Origin: Actinomyces sp.
GTDB lineage: Bacteria; Actinomycetota; Actinomycetes; Actinomycetales; Actinomycetaceae
NCBI RefSeq assembly: GCF_029851875.1
Contig: NZ_JARKVC010000027.1
Location: 1-45,153, forward strand
Reading direction: 5' to 3'
Length of the DNA stretch: 45,153 bases
This document shows positions 24,286 through 36,079 of this stretch, piece by piece. The notes below the pieces were generated by a model. That model was not told where the DNA came from. It worked only from the letters and a program-made list of their open reading frames with translations, and did no database searches. Each line of letters begins with the position of its first letter. The first letter of the stretch is position 1. Position numbers and translations under genes: made by a program.

Positions 24286-25245
24286 ATGCTCCCCTACCTT
24301 GCGCGCAGAATCGCGAACTACGCACTCCTGCTGTTCCTCGCGACCTCTCTGGCCTACATCCTGGCCTCGGTGTCACTGGACCCGATCAACAACTGGAACC
24401 GCGAGGACCCCACCCTCAACTGGGACGCCATCCGCGCTAACCTGATCGAGTACAACATCAGCGCTGAGATCCCGGTCTGGGACAGGTACGTCACCTGGCT
24501 CCACTCGATCGTCACCTCCTGGGACTGGGGCGTGACGCCCAAGGGTGAGTCTGTCAACGGACTGATCGCCACCAAGATCGGTGCCTCGGTCCGCCTGGTC
24601 TTCCTGGGCGCCGCGATCGGTATGACCGGTGGCGTGGCCCTGGGCGCGTGGACCGCGACCCGCCAGTACAAGCTCTCAGACCGCGCGGTCTCGCTGTTCT
24701 CCATGGTCATCATCTCCACCCCCGCGATGGTCATCGCCATCCTCCTGCAGGTGCTCGCGGTGCAGATCAACCGCTCCACCGGCTACCAGATCTTCGAGTT
24801 CACCGGTGAGGGAAGCGGCTTCGCCGAACGTCTGCAGCACCTGGTGCTGCCCACCTTGTCGATGTCCTTGGGCGGCCTGGCCTCCTACTCGCGCTACCAG
24901 CGCAACCTCATGCTCGACACCCTGGGTGCCGACTACGTGCGCACCGCCCGAGCCAAGGGCCTGGTCAAGCGCAGGGCCGTGACCCGTCACGCGCTGCGTA
25001 CCGCGCTGATCCCGATGGCCACCTACTTCGCCTTCGCGCTGGCGGGCCTGTTCACCGGAGCCGCGATCACCGAGCGTGTCTACGGCTGGCACGGTATGGG
25101 TGAGTACTCGGTCAACTCCATCGCTGGCTACGACATCAACGGAGCCGTCGCGGTCGTCGCCTTCTCCGGCCTGTGCACCCTGACCGGTGCGTTGCTGTCG
25201 GACGTCTTCGTCGCAGTCGTCGACCCCCGAGTGAGGGTGAGCTGA
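24286..25245 (+). CDS. Peptide ABC transporter permease (OppB/DppB type)
   Basis: A 319-residue inner-membrane permease with six helices, first subunit of the peptide importer. It starts LPYLARRIANYALLLFLATSLAYILASV, the usual N-terminal helix, and has the large loop before WDWGV. The coupling EAA-like loop RTARAKGLVKRRAVTRHALRTALIP is near residues 225-250. I chose ATG 24286, which follows GGAAGAGAAG; an upstream ATG (24217) adds 23 non-conserved residues. The 285 bases before it contain no other gene and should hold the operon promoter. The stop is 2 bases before the next start. Confidence 0.93.
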   Translation: MLPYLARRIANYALLLFLATSLAYILASVSLDPINNWNREDPTLNWDAIRANLIEYNISAEIPVWDRYVTWLHSIVTSWDWGVTPKGESVNGLIATKIGASVRLVFLGAAIGMTGGVALGAWTATRQYKLSDRAVSLFSMVIISTPAMVIAILLQVLAVQINRSTGYQIFEFTGEGSGFAERLQHLVLPTLSMSLGGLASYSRYQRNLMLDTLGADYVRTARAKGLVKRRAVTRHALRTALIPMATYFAFALAGLFTGAAITERVYGWHGMGEYSVNSIAGYDINGAVAVVAFSGLCTLTGALLSDVFVAVVDPRVRVS

Positions 25246-25247
25246 AC

Positions 25248-26255
25248 ATGGCAAGCAACCACAACGGCATGGACTCCATCGGAAAGCAGGTCACCGTCGG
25301 TGGGCACTCGCCCATGGACCAGCCTGCGGACATGCCGGTGACCGAGGCTGAGGCCGGCGACCTGCGCGAGACCCATCCCGCTGAGTCCAAGCGTCTGACC
25401 CGTGGCCAGATCACGCTGCGCCGTTTCATGCGCAACAAGTCGGCTGTGGTCGGTGCCGTCGGATTCGTCCTGGTGGCGCTGTTCGCCCTGTTCGGCGACT
25501 CCATCGGCAAGTGGGCCTACACCGACGTCGACACCTCCGCCTTCCTCTCACCCCCGAGCGCCGAGCACTGGTTCGGCACCACCCAGGGAGGTCGTGACGT
25601 CTTTGCCATGGTGGTGGAGGGCACGCGCAAGTCGATGATGATCGGCGTGTGCGTGGCCCTGCTGCAGACCTCGATCGCGGCGCTCATCGGCTCCTCGGCC
25701 GCCTACTTCGGTGGCTGGTGGGAGAAGGTCGCGCTGTGGCTGACCGACCTGCTGCTGGTGGTGCCCTCCTTCCTCATCATCGCGATCCTGTCCCAGCGCG
25801 CTGGTGCCGCCAAGGGATCGATCCTCCTGTTCATCATCCTGCTGGCCGGCTTCGGCTGGATGCTGACGGCACGCGTGGTGCGCTCCCTGACGCTGAGCGT
25901 CAAGGACCTGGACTACGTCAACGCCGCGCGCTTCATGAACGTGCCCAGCTCACGCATCATCCTGCGGCACATCATCCCGAACATCGCCTCGCTGCTCATC
26001 GTCGACGCCACCGTCAACGTGGCCTACGCGGTCATCAGCGAGACGACGCTGTCCTACTTCGGCTTCGGGGTCCAGGCGCCCAACACCTCGCTGGGCACCC
26101 TGATCGCCGAGGGACAGCGCTCGGCGACCACCTATCCGTGGATCTTCCTGGCGCCTGCCGCTGTCCTGGTCATCATGCTCGTGTGCGTGAACTTCATGGG
26201 CGACGGCCTGCGCGACGCCATCGACCCCTCGTCCAAGTCCGGAGGCAAGGCATGA
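25248..26255 (+). CDS. Peptide ABC transporter permease (OppC/DppC type)
   Basis: A 335-residue second permease with an N-terminal cytoplasmic part of about 75 residues, then six helices. Family blocks: [31 protein letters not shown] (OppC_N), [24 protein letters not shown], and the coupling loop [29 protein letters not shown]. The ending [32 protein letters not shown] is typical. It starts 2 bases after the OppB-like gene and its stop overlaps the ATPase start by 4 bases, so the operon is translationally coupled. Substrate likely oligopeptides. Confidence 0.94.
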   Translation: MASNHNGMDSIGKQVTVGGHSPMDQPADMPVTEAEAGDLRETHPAESKRLTRGQITLRRFMRNKSAVVGAVGFVLVALFALFGDSIGKWAYTDVDTSAFLSPPSAEHWFGTTQGGRDVFAMVVEGTRKSMMIGVCVALLQTSIAALIGSSAAYFGGWWEKVALWLTDLLLVVPSFLIIAILSQRAGAAKGSILLFIILLAGFGWMLTARVVRSLTLSVKDLDYVNAARFMNVPSSRIILRHIIPNIASLLIVDATVNVAYAVISETTLSYFGFGVQAPNTSLGTLIAEGQRSATTYPWIFLAPAAVLVIMLVCVNFMGDGLRDAIDPSSKSGGKA

Positions 26256-28414
26256 GCCGCTCCCGCAAGAACGCCCCCGTCTTCGAGTCAGACGCTCTTC
26301 CTGACCCGGCCTCGCCGGCCCCGCTCCTGGAGGTGGCCGACCTCCACGTCTCCTTCCCGTCCGAGGACGGTCGCGTCAACGCGGTGCGCGGGGTCAACCT
26401 CTCTGTCGCGCGTGGTGAGGTGCTGGCGCTCGTGGGTGAGTCCGGGTCCGGCAAGTCCGTGACCTCGACCGCCGTCATGGGGCTGCTGGACGAGACCGCG
26501 GAGGTCTCCGGCTCGGTCAGGCTGCACGGCACCGAGCTGCTGGGGCGTGATGACGCCTACATGTCCAGGATTCGCGGCACGCAGGTCTCGATGGTCTTCC
26601 AGGACCCGTTGTCCGCGCTCACGCCGGTCTACACGGTCGGCAACCAGATCGTGGAGGCCCTCAAGGTCCACAACCCGGGCCTGTCTGACGCCGACGCCCA
26701 GGCCCGCGCCGTCGAGCTGCTCGACCTGGTGGGCATCCCCAACGCCGACGTGCGCGCCAAGGCCTACCCCCACGAGTTCTCCGGCGGTATGCGCCAGCGT
26801 GCGGTCATCGCGATCGCGATCGCGAACAACCCGGACCTCATCATCGCCGACGAGCCCACCACGGCCCTGGACGTGACGATCCAGGCCCAGATCCTTGACG
26901 TCCTGCGCACGGCCCAGAAGGAGACCGGCGCCGGCGTCATCATGATCACCCACGACCTGGGCGTCGTGGCCGGCATGGCGGACCGCGTCTCGGTCATGTA
27001 CGCCGGCCGCATCGTCGAGACCGGCGAGGTCGACGACATCTTCTACCGCTCGCGCATGCCCTACACCATCGGGCTGCTGGGCTCCCTGCCACGGCTGGAC
27101 GCCAAGAAGGACTCGGCGCTGGCCACCCTGGAAGGCAACCCGCCCTCGCTGCTGGACCTGCCGACCGGCTGCCCCTTCGCCCCACGCTGCCCCATGGCGG
27201 CCCCGCAGTGCCGTGAGGGTGAGCCCGAGCTGACGCTCGTGCGTGAGGGTTTCCAGGACGCCTCCGGCGACACGGCGACCGGGCCACAGTACTCGGCCTG
27301 CCGCCGCTTCCCGGACATCGAGGAGAAGAACCTCGACTACACCGACATCTACCCGGTGCCCTCCCTCAAGACGCCTGACTCCCTCAACCTCCCGCACGCC
27401 GAGCGCACCGAGGTGCTGCGGGTGACCGACATGGTCAAGGAGTTCCCGCTCATGAAGGGCGCGGTCTTCAAGAGGCGCGTGGGCACGGTCCACGCCGTCG
27501 ACGGCGTCTCCTTCGATGTCCGCGAGGGCGAGACCCTGGCGATCGTGGGTGAGTCTGGCTGCGGCAAGACGACGACGCTCATGGAGGTCCTCAGCCTCCA
27601 GGCTCCCCAGTCCGGCAGGATCGTCGTCCTGGGCAAGGACACCGGTGAGCTGGGTCGGGCCGAGCGCAAGGAGGTGCGCCAGGACCTCCAGATCGTCTTC
27701 CAGGACCCGATGGCCTCGCTCGACCCGCGTCTGCCGATCTTCGACATCCTGGCCGAGCCCCTGCGTGCCAACGGGTGGAAGAAGGAGGACATCGCTCCGC
27801 GCGTCGAGGAGCTCATGGGCCTGGTGGGGCTGGAGCCCAGCCACGCCAACCGCTACCCGCGCAACTTCTCCGGTGGTCAGCGTCAGCGCATCGGTATCGC
27901 CCGCGCGCTCGCGCTCCAGCCCAGGCTCCTGGTCCTGGACGAGCCTGTCTCGGCCCTGGACGTGTCCATCCAGGCCGGTGTCATCAACCTGCTGGACGAG
28001 CTGCGTGCCACGATGGGGCTGAGCTACCTCTTCGTCGCCCACGACCTGTCCGTGGTGCGCCACATCGCCGACCGCGTGGCCGTGATGTACCTGGGCAAGA
28101 TCGTGGAGATCGGGGACGTGGACGTGATCTTCGACGCCCCGGCCCACCCCTACACCCAGGCCCTGCTCTCGGCGATCCCGATCCCGGATCCCGCGAAGGA
28201 GCGCACCCGCTCCAGGATCCTGCTTCAGGGTGACATGCCGAGCCCGGCCAACCCGCCTAGCGGCTGCCGCTTCCGTACCCGCTGCCCGAAGTTCGCCTCG
28301 GCGCTCAGCGAGGACCAGCGCCTGGCCTGCCTGGGGGAGATGCCGGGCTTCACCCTGCAGGGAGATGACCACGAGGTCGCGTGCTACTACCCGGAGCAGG
28401 CGGCGGTCTTCTAA
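26252..28414 (+). CDS. Peptide ABC transporter, fused double ATPase (OppD-OppF type)
   Basis: A 720-residue protein with two complete ATPase domains, which drives peptide import through the two permeases. First domain: Walker A GESGSGKS (residues 62-69), signature FSGGMRQR, Walker [10 protein letters not shown], then a oligo_HPY-type tail with four cysteines ([14 protein letters not shown]). Second domain: Walker A GESGCGKT (about 433-440), signature FSGGQRQR, Walker [10 protein letters not shown], and a second cysteine tail ([10 protein letters not shown]). Separate OppD and OppF subunits each carry one such domain. All key residues are intact in both. The start overlaps the OppC-like stop by four bases (ATGA). 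Confidence 0.95.
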   Translation: MSRSRKNAPVFESDALPDPASPAPLLEVADLHVSFPSEDGRVNAVRGVNLSVARGEVLALVGESGSGKSVTSTAVMGLLDETAEVSGSVRLHGTELLGRDDAYMSRIRGTQVSMVFQDPLSALTPVYTVGNQIVEALKVHNPGLSDADAQARAVELLDLVGIPNADVRAKAYPHEFSGGMRQRAVIAIAIANNPDLIIADEPTTALDVTIQAQILDVLRTAQKETGAGVIMITHDLGVVAGMADRVSVMYAGRIVETGEVDDIFYRSRMPYTIGLLGSLPRLDAKKDSALATLEGNPPSLLDLPTGCPFAPRCPMAAPQCREGEPELTLVREGFQDASGDTATGPQYSACRRFPDIEEKNLDYTDIYPVPSLKTPDSLNLPHAERTEVLRVTDMVKEFPLMKGAVFKRRVGTVHAVDGVSFDVREGETLAIVGESGCGKTTTLMEVLSLQAPQSGRIVVLGKDTGELGRAERKEVRQDLQIVFQDPMASLDPRLPIFDILAEPLRANGWKKEDIAPRVEELMGLVGLEPSHANRYPRNFSGGQRQRIGIARALALQPRLLVLDEPVSALDVSIQAGVINLLDELRATMGLSYLFVAHDLSVVRHIADRVAVMYLGKIVEIGDVDVIFDAPAHPYTQALLSAIPIPDPAKERTRSRILLQGDMPSPANPPSGCRFRTRCPKFASALSEDQRLACLGEMPGFTLQGDDHEVACYYPEQAAVF

Positions 28415-28492
28415 GGGGCACGACGTTCGCGGGCCCCTGGTGGGTCCAGACGGCGGGAGGCACCGTACCCGGGCGGGTCTCGCCATCAGAGA

Positions 28493-28534
28493 CGAGTGAG
28501 ATCCTATGCTGCGCACTGCATAGGATCTCGCTCG
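28493..28534. promoter_or_regulatory. 17-bp inverted repeat in the opp leader
   Basis: CGAGTGAGATCCTATGC (28493-28509) and GCATAGGATCTCGCTCG (28518-28534) pair with one G-T mismatch around an 8-base loop. It stands 78 bases after the ATPase stop and about 170 bases before the binding-protein start. It lacks a T-run. It could be a partial terminator, an RNA-stabilising stem that raises binding-protein expression, or a protein-binding site. Confidence 0.7.
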
Positions 28535-28540
28535 TTCGAG

Positions 28541-28638
28541 GCCTGTACACAGGCTCCTGCCGTGCGTCCACCATGTTTCGGCCTGGTGACAATCCTGCAA
28601 ACGCCTGTTGCTCGGCGGGAAACACTCGTATGGTTTCC
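28541..28638 (+). promoter_or_regulatory. Two further dyads and a candidate -10 before the binding-protein gene
   Basis: GCCTGTACACAGGC (28541-28554) has perfect 6-base arms around a 2-base centre. GGAAAC (28618-28623) and GTTTCC (28633-28638) form a second dyad. TATGGT at 28629-28634, inside the latter, resembles a -10 box, with TTGCTC at 28608-28613 as a poor -35 (15-base spacing). An own, regulated promoter for the binding-protein gene is plausible. Confidence 0.4.
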
Positions 28639-28706
28639 TTGGAGTGACGGCGAGTGTGCCTCACGCGCTCTCGCTCTCCCACCCGTCTTTCGAAACGGAG
28701 AATCCC

Positions 28707-30401
28707 ATGATGATGATCAACCGTCGCCTCTTCCTTGGCGGTACCGCCTCCGTCGCGGCCATGGCTGCTCTCGCCGCCTGCGCCAAGTCCAGCGACTCGG
28801 GTTCCGACGGCGCCTCTCAGGGTGCTCAGGAGGCCGCCAAGGCCATGAACACTCAGGAGCGCTCCGCCCTGAAGGAGGGTGGCGACCTCAAGCTGTCCCT
28901 GACGGCGACCATCGCGAACTGGAACTCGGCGCACGTCGACGGCAACGGTGTGGACCTGCGCAACATCATGAGCTTCGTCAGCCCCTACCTCCTGGACTGG
29001 GCTGACGACGGCACCCCGACCGCCAACCCAGACTTCCTGACCAAGATGGAGGGCACCGAGGAGGACGGCAAGACCGTCGTCACCGTGGCCCTCAACGACA
29101 AGGCCGTGTGGGGCAACGGCCGCAGCTGGGACTCGGAGGACATCAAGGAGTCTCTCAGCCACGGTCTGGACAAGGACTACAAGTGGGCCTCGACCGATGG
29201 CTACGACCAGGTCGAGAGCGTCGAGATCATCGACAACCTGACCGCCAAGATCACCTTCAAGTCCGTCTTCCCCGACTGGACCAACGTGGTCTCCGGCCTG
29301 TCGCCCAAGGAGCTCATGTCCTCCGCTGACGCCTTCAACAACGCGATGGCGGGTGAGGACAACTTCAACAACGACTACTTCGCCGGTCCCTTCAAGGTCG
29401 ACAGCTTTGACAAGTCCCAGCAGGTCGTCACACTCGTCCCCAACGACAAGTGGTGGGGCGAGAAGCCGCTGCTGGAGAAGGTCACCTTCCGAGTCCTGGA
29501 CTCCGCTGCGGAGGCGACCGCCTTCGCCAACAGCTCCCTGGACGTCATCGACTACATCATCTCCGCCGACGTCTACCAGCAGTGCATCGGACGCGAGGAC
29601 GCTGAGGTCCGTCAGAACTACGGTCTGCAGTGGCGTCACTTCACCCTCAACGGCTCCACCGGCGTCCTGGCTGACAAGGCCGTGCGTCAGGCCCTGCTGC
29701 GTGCCTGCAACCGTCAGGCCATCGCCGAGTCCGATCTCGTCGGCCTGCCGGTGGACACCTCCAAGGTGCTGCTGGGCAACCGCTTCTTCATGCCCAACCA
29801 GGACGGCTACCAGGACAACTCCGGCGACTGGGGCTACGACGTCGAGGCCGCTAAGAAGCTCCTGGAGGACGCCGGCTGGACCGAGGGCAGCGACGGTATC
29901 CGTGAGAAGGACGGCCAGCGCCTGACCATCTCCTTCACGCTGCCGGCCGGCACGCCGACCACCGAGAACGAGGCCACCCTCCTGCAGTCCCAGGCCAAGG
30001 AGGCCGGCATCGAGATCACGCTGAACTCCGTGGACACCAACGGCTACTTCAAGGACTACATCAACAAGGGCAACTTCGAGCTCACCGCCTTCACCTGGCA
30101 GGGCACCCAGTACCCGATGGCCAACATCGGCCAGATCTACGGCACGGGCTCCAACCAGAACTACTCCGGTATCTCGGTACCTGAGATTGACGAGTACATC
30201 CAGAAGGTCGCCACGACCGCCGACCAGGAGGAGCGTTTCAGGCTCACCAACGAGTGCGACGCCCTCATCTGGGAGAACGTCATGAACTTCCCGATCTACG
30301 AGCGCATGGAGCTGACCGCCGTGCCGAAGAAGCTCGCGAACTACGGCGCCAAGGGCCTGGCCTCCTTCCGTGCCGAGAACGTCGGTTACATGAAGGACTG
30401 A
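28707..30401 (+). CDS. Peptide ABC transporter substrate-binding lipoprotein
   Basis: A 564-residue family 5 extracellular solute-binding protein (OppA/DppA type) that captures peptides outside the membrane for the adjacent transporter. The signal reads NRRLFLGGTASVAAMAALAAC; the lipobox cysteine is Cys25, and the RR-x-FLGG run looks like a Tat signal. The mature part has the usual family 5 blocks (WGNGRSWDSEDIKESL, YFAGPFKVDSFD, ADKAVRQALLRACNRQAIAE). Codon use is strongly biased to C-ending codons, as for a highly expressed protein. The start has three ATG codons in a row; the first is annotated. It is the last gene of the operon. Confidence 0.95.
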   Translation: MMMINRRLFLGGTASVAAMAALAACAKSSDSGSDGASQGAQEAAKAMNTQERSALKEGGDLKLSLTATIANWNSAHVDGNGVDLRNIMSFVSPYLLDWADDGTPTANPDFLTKMEGTEEDGKTVVTVALNDKAVWGNGRSWDSEDIKESLSHGLDKDYKWASTDGYDQVESVEIIDNLTAKITFKSVFPDWTNVVSGLSPKELMSSADAFNNAMAGEDNFNNDYFAGPFKVDSFDKSQQVVTLVPNDKWWGEKPLLEKVTFRVLDSAAEATAFANSSLDVIDYIISADVYQQCIGREDAEVRQNYGLQWRHFTLNGSTGVLADKAVRQALLRACNRQAIAESDLVGLPVDTSKVLLGNRFFMPNQDGYQDNSGDWGYDVEAAKKLLEDAGWTEGSDGIREKDGQRLTISFTLPAGTPTTENEATLLQSQAKEAGIEITLNSVDTNGYFKDYINKGNFELTAFTWQGTQYPMANIGQIYGTGSNQNYSGISVPEIDEYIQKVATTADQEERFRLTNECDALIWENVMNFPIYERMELTAVPKKLANYGAKGLASFRAENVGYMKD

Positions 30402-30440
30402 GCCCGGCGTGACTCCTGAGTCATGACTCCCTGAGTCCCT

Positions 30441-30478
30441 GGCTGTGGCCCCGCACCCACCGGTGCGGGGCCACAGCC
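30441..30478 (+). terminator. Perfect 16-bp GC-rich hairpin
   Basis: GGCTGTGGCCCCGCAC (30441-30456) and GTGCGGGGCCACAGCC (30463-30478) pair without a mismatch around 6 bases. It lies 39 bases after the binding-protein stop and closes the peptide transporter operon. No T-run follows. Confidence 0.85.
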
Positions 30479-30535
30479 GTCATGAGGGGCTGCGAGAAGG
30501 TCGCGCCCTCGGCCCGCTCAGGGCAGGATGAGCAG

Positions 30536-31324
30536 GTGCCTACCGTCATCATCCGTTCCCTGCTCGGTCGCGTCGGTGCCCTCATGCTCGCGCTGGGCGC
30601 AGCCGCCGTCCTCGTCGTGGTCCTGCGCTCCGACGGCGTGGCCGGCCTGGTCCCGGTGCTCGGCTGGGGCGGCCTGGCGGGCGTGGCGGTCTGGGCCCTG
30701 TGGTGGGCGCCGGCGATCACGCTCAGCGACGAGCGGCTGCGGGTGCGCAACGCCTGGAGGACCCACGACATCGCCTGGACGCAGGTCGTCCGCTGCTCGA
30801 CCCGCTGGTCCTTGGTCATCATGCTGCGCGACGGAAGCAGCGTCACAGCTGCGGCCGCTCAGCGGGCAGGAGGCCTGGCGACCTCCTGGCGGCGACGTCA
30901 GGAGCTGCGTGAGCGTGAGATGCGTACCGGCCGCGGGGCAGGCGGCAGCTCCGTCGCCGAGGCCCTCACTCACCGAGGGGTGCGCGAGGAGTACCTGAGT
31001 CCTGGCGAGGGAGTCTTCCGCACGAGCCTGGACGCCGACGGTGCCGGTGACCTGATCGAGGCCTACGCGGAGCGTCGAGCCGTTCACGAGCGGCTCCGCT
31101 CTCACCAGCGACGCCGTCAGGAGCGGCTGGCACGTTCAGCGGGGCGCAAGGTCAGTGACGGCACCGACGGCGAGGCAGGGCACGGAGCCGCTGGGCGAGT
31201 CTCCCCACCTGCAGGCTCGGCCGACGAGACCCTGGTTGGCGAGGGCCTGGTCAGCGCGGTGAACCGGGCTCCTCTGGCGGTTGTCGCCGTCTGCCTGGCA
31301 CTCATCGTGACCGGTGTCCTGTAG
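30536..31324 (+). CDS. Membrane protein with PH domain (bPH_6-like)
   Basis: A protein of 262 residues with two N-terminal membrane helices (LLGRVGALMLALGAAAVLVVV and VLGWGGLAGVAVWALWWAPA), followed by a bacterial PH-like fold, APAITLSDERLRVRNAWRTHDIAWTQVV and LVIMLRDGSSVTAAAA, as in the actinobacterial 'low molecular weight antigen 6'-like proteins. The middle is charged and helical, and a last hydrophobic segment LAVVAVCLALIVTGVL ends the protein. I chose GTG 30536; ATG 30482 in frame is an alternative. Function unknown. Confidence 0.75.
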   Translation: MPTVIIRSLLGRVGALMLALGAAAVLVVVLRSDGVAGLVPVLGWGGLAGVAVWALWWAPAITLSDERLRVRNAWRTHDIAWTQVVRCSTRWSLVIMLRDGSSVTAAAAQRAGGLATSWRRRQELREREMRTGRGAGGSSVAEALTHRGVREEYLSPGEGVFRTSLDADGAGDLIEAYAERRAVHERLRSHQRRRQERLARSAGRKVSDGTDGEAGHGAAGRVSPPAGSADETLVGEGLVSAVNRAPLAVVAVCLALIVTGVL

Positions 31325-31499
31325 CTGGCGCTGCGGGCCCTTGGCGTGAGAGGACGCACAGCCCGCGTGTCATCCCCGTCATGGCGCACGCTGCCGCCCC
31401 TCTCCTACCCTTGGCCTGCTGTGCGCCCGGCGACGACGGACCCTTCCGCCGTCGTTCTACCTGGTGGGCGCGCCTCCCGGACGGAAGAAGAGCCCGCTT

Positions 31500-33422
<1,923 letters not shown>

Positions 33423-33472
33423 TCCTCCCCCTTCTCCGGTGGCTGCCGGATCTCACGCCCAGGAGAACCTGT

Positions 33473-35398
33473 ATGAGCGACGCCAAGCCGCCCACGGCGG
33501 CTCCTGACAGCGCGGACACCCCGACGAAGGCCGCGACCCCTGCGGAGGCGGCCGAAGCTGCTGAGGCCGCGCTCGTGGGCGAGGGGCCGACCGGAGCGGA
33601 GACGCTCGGCCCACAGCCTGGCCTCCCACGGTCCGGGCGCTGGCGTCCCCGACGGCGGATCCTTCTGGGGGCTGCGGCCGGTGCCGCCCTCCTCCTGCTG
33701 TGGGGAGGCACGGCGCTGGCGACCACCCAGCACCTCTTCGGCTCCTCCAGCGTCTCAGGGGTCGCCGTCGGCGGCATGAGTCCTGCGCAGGCCCGTGACG
33801 CCGTCGTCCGGGCCCTGGAGCCGCAGCTGGCAGAGCCCGTTACCGTGACGGCCGGCGAGGTCAGTGACCAGCTCGTCCCGGCCGAGTCCGGCGTGAGGCT
33901 GGACGCGGCGGCCTCGGTACGCCGGCTGACCGGCTTCACCCTCAACCCCGTCACGCTGGTGGGCAGGCTGCGAGGCGAGGCGGTCACGGCGGTGGCGCCT
34001 GTGGACCCAGCGGCCATACGCACGGCTCTGGACGCGCATCTGGACACCTTGTCCTCGGGGACCAAGGACGCGACGGTCTCCTTTGACGGCACGACGCCGG
34101 TGCTCACCCCGGCCCAGGCCGGAGCCGGGCTGGACGTCGAGGCCTCAGTGGCCCGGCTGTCCGACGGCTGGCCGGTGGGGCAGGACAGCGTCGCCCTGGT
34201 CAGCGGGCAGACCGAGCCCACAGTCACGGACGCTGAGGCCCAGGCCCTCATCGACGACGTCCTCACGCCGCTGCTCTCAGGTGACCTCACCGTCACGGCG
34301 GAGGGGACCGCGGCGCAGCCGGCTGCCTCAGGGCAGCTGACCCTCACGCCCACCCAGGTCGTCACGCTCACCACGATCACGAGCGCGCAGGGCGAGATCA
34401 CAGCCTTCCTGGAGCCTGAGAAGGTCCATGACGCCGTCGTCGCCGCGATGGGTAGCGGCATCGAGGTGCCGGCCCAGGACTCCTCCTTCACCATCGAGGG
34501 GTCGCCGGCCGGGACGCCGACCTTCGTCGCTGCCACGCCGGGCACCGCGGTCGACTCCCAGGCGCTGGCCGACTCACTGCTCAAGGCGGGGACCACAGGC
34601 AAGGACACGGCCGCGCGCACGGTGAGCCTGCCACTGAGCGAGGTGGCTGCCGCGCACGCCGAGCCCGAGGCGGAGCTGGGAGTCTCCCAGGTGGTCGGTG
34701 AGTACGCCACGGCCTACTACTACGACCCGGTGCGCACCCAGAACCTCGTGACCGGGACCGCGAAGATCAACGGCACGCTCGTGCGCCCCGGTGAGACCTT
34801 CTCCCTGGCACAGGCGCTCGGTCCCATCGACGCCGAGCACGGCTTCACCTCCTCCGGCGTCCTGTCGGGCGGCCTCCACTCCAACGCCATGGGCGGAGGC
34901 CTGTCCCAGGTGACGACGACGACCTTCAACGCCGCTTTCGAGGCCGGCATGGACGACGTCGAGCACCACCCGCACTCGGTGTGGTTCACCCGCTACCCGG
35001 CGGGCCGGGAGGCGACGCTGTGGACCGGGCACCTGGACCTGAGGTGGAGGAACTCCACCCCTTACGCGGCCCTGGTCCAGGCCTGGGCCGCGGACGGACA
35101 GGTCCACGTGCGCCTGTGGTCGACCCCGTACTACACGGTGTCCATCACCTCCTCGGACAGGACCAGCATCCGGCCGGTGCAGGTGGTCCGCTCCACCGCC
35201 GCCGACTGCGTGCCCTACGGCGGCGGGCAGGCCGGCTTCGACATCACCGTCACGCGCTCGCGCCGCGCGCCCGAGGGCGCCTCGCCTGCCGACGACGTCC
35301 TGGTCACCTCCTACCAGGCGGACAACGCGCTCGTCTGCTCCTCGCCCGAGCCTGCTCAGCCGGCCGCGGCTGCCGGTGAGGACGGCGGCGGCGAGTGA
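33473..35398 (+). CDS. VanW family protein with peptidoglycan-binding-like domains
   Basis: A 641-residue membrane-anchored protein. The first 60 residues are Ala/Glu/Pro-rich and cytoplasmic, then RRILLGAAAGAALLLLWGGTALATT spans the membrane. Outside come YoaR-type repeated domains (GVAVGGMSPAQARDAVVRALE, a second about residue 180, a third about 290), then the VanW domain at about 420-560, with ATAYYYDPVRTQNLVTGTAKINGTLVRPGETFSL and GGGLSQVTTTTFNAAFEAG. The last 80 residues are loosely conserved. VanW function is not known; presence in cell-wall loci suggests an envelope role. AGGAGAA precedes ATG 33473. Confidence 0.92.
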   Translation: MSDAKPPTAAPDSADTPTKAATPAEAAEAAEAALVGEGPTGAETLGPQPGLPRSGRWRPRRRILLGAAAGAALLLLWGGTALATTQHLFGSSSVSGVAVGGMSPAQARDAVVRALEPQLAEPVTVTAGEVSDQLVPAESGVRLDAAASVRRLTGFTLNPVTLVGRLRGEAVTAVAPVDPAAIRTALDAHLDTLSSGTKDATVSFDGTTPVLTPAQAGAGLDVEASVARLSDGWPVGQDSVALVSGQTEPTVTDAEAQALIDDVLTPLLSGDLTVTAEGTAAQPAASGQLTLTPTQVVTLTTITSAQGEITAFLEPEKVHDAVVAAMGSGIEVPAQDSSFTIEGSPAGTPTFVAATPGTAVDSQALADSLLKAGTTGKDTAARTVSLPLSEVAAAHAEPEAELGVSQVVGEYATAYYYDPVRTQNLVTGTAKINGTLVRPGETFSLAQALGPIDAEHGFTSSGVLSGGLHSNAMGGGLSQVTTTTFNAAFEAGMDDVEHHPHSVWFTRYPAGREATLWTGHLDLRWRNSTPYAALVQAWAADGQVHVRLWSTPYYTVSITSSDRTSIRPVQVVRSTAADCVPYGGGQAGFDITVTRSRRAPEGASPADDVLVTSYQADNALVCSSPEPAQPAAAAGEDGGGE

Positions 35399-35511
35399 CC
35401 TCCGACGGGTCTGCCAGGCACCCCTCGGCAGATCAGCGAGACACGACTTGCGAAATACCGGGTCGGTCGCTGGCGCGGCTGCCGTAGCCTCGCCGTCAGG
35501 ACGCCGCTTTC

Positions 35512-35540
35512 TTGGGGACGGGCGCCCGGAGGTTGATACT
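35512..35540 (+). promoter_or_regulatory. Candidate sigma-70-type promoter of fdxA
   Basis: TTGGGG at 35512-35517 and GATACT at 35535-35540 are separated by 17 bases, the preferred spacing, and lie about 60 bases before the ferredoxin start. The boxes match the consensus at four of six positions for the -10 and at four for the -35. This is from motif reading only. Confidence 0.45.
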
Positions 35541-35602
35541 GGCACCAGACACGTGCGCCGCCCTGGCGCTCCACCTGAGAAGGACACGAAGGACACTGCC
35601 TG

Positions 35603-35956
35603 ATGACTTACGTGATCGCCCAGCCATGCGTTGACGTCAAGGACCGCGCCTGCGTCGACGAGTGCCCCGTCGACTGCATCTACGAGGGGGAGCGCAGCCT
35701 CTACATCAACGCCGACGAGTGCGTGGACTGCGGAGCCTGCGAGCCGGTGTGCCCCACCGAGGCGATCTTCTACGAGGACGACGTCCCCGAGGAGTGGAGC
35801 GACTACACCCGTGCCAACATCGACTTCTTCTCCCTCAAGGACCTGGGCTCGCCCGGCGGTGCCCAGAAGACCGGAGCCCTGCCCTACGACGACCCGATGA
35901 TCGCGGCGCTGCCTCCTCAGAACGAGGAGTACAGGGCCGAGCACGGCCTGGCCTGA
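35603..35956 (+). CDS. fdxA: 7Fe ferredoxin
   Basis: A 117-residue ferredoxin of the actinobacterial FdxA/FdxC type, an electron carrier. Cluster cysteines for the [3Fe-4S] site are Cys9, Cys17 and later Cys50; those for the [4Fe-4S] site are Cys21 or Cys25, Cys40, Cys43 and Cys46, in the arrangement [17 protein letters not shown] and [12 protein letters not shown]. The C-terminal 60 residues form the usual extra tail ([18 protein letters not shown]). It lies 123 bases before dapC, an order also known from mycobacteria (fdxC-dapC). A candidate promoter is at 35512-35540. The exact cluster assignment is by family pattern. Confidence 0.95.
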   Translation: MTYVIAQPCVDVKDRACVDECPVDCIYEGERSLYINADECVDCGACEPVCPTEAIFYEDDVPEEWSDYTRANIDFFSLKDLGSPGGAQKTGALPYDDPMIAALPPQNEEYRAEHGLA

Positions 35957-36079
35957 CCCGGCCGACCTCAGCCTGGGGCCGCGGGCTCATCCACGCGGGC
36001 TGGTCGCCAGGTGGCCGCATGGCTTCTTGCGCTGCGGGCAGCAGGTTCCCCCTGCCTCGCCCTGTGGCAGGATCACGAC

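Noticed and set aside
26288-28600. 770-codon reverse frame across the fused ATPase
   Set aside because: Shadow of a strongly conserved gene; low-complexity translation.
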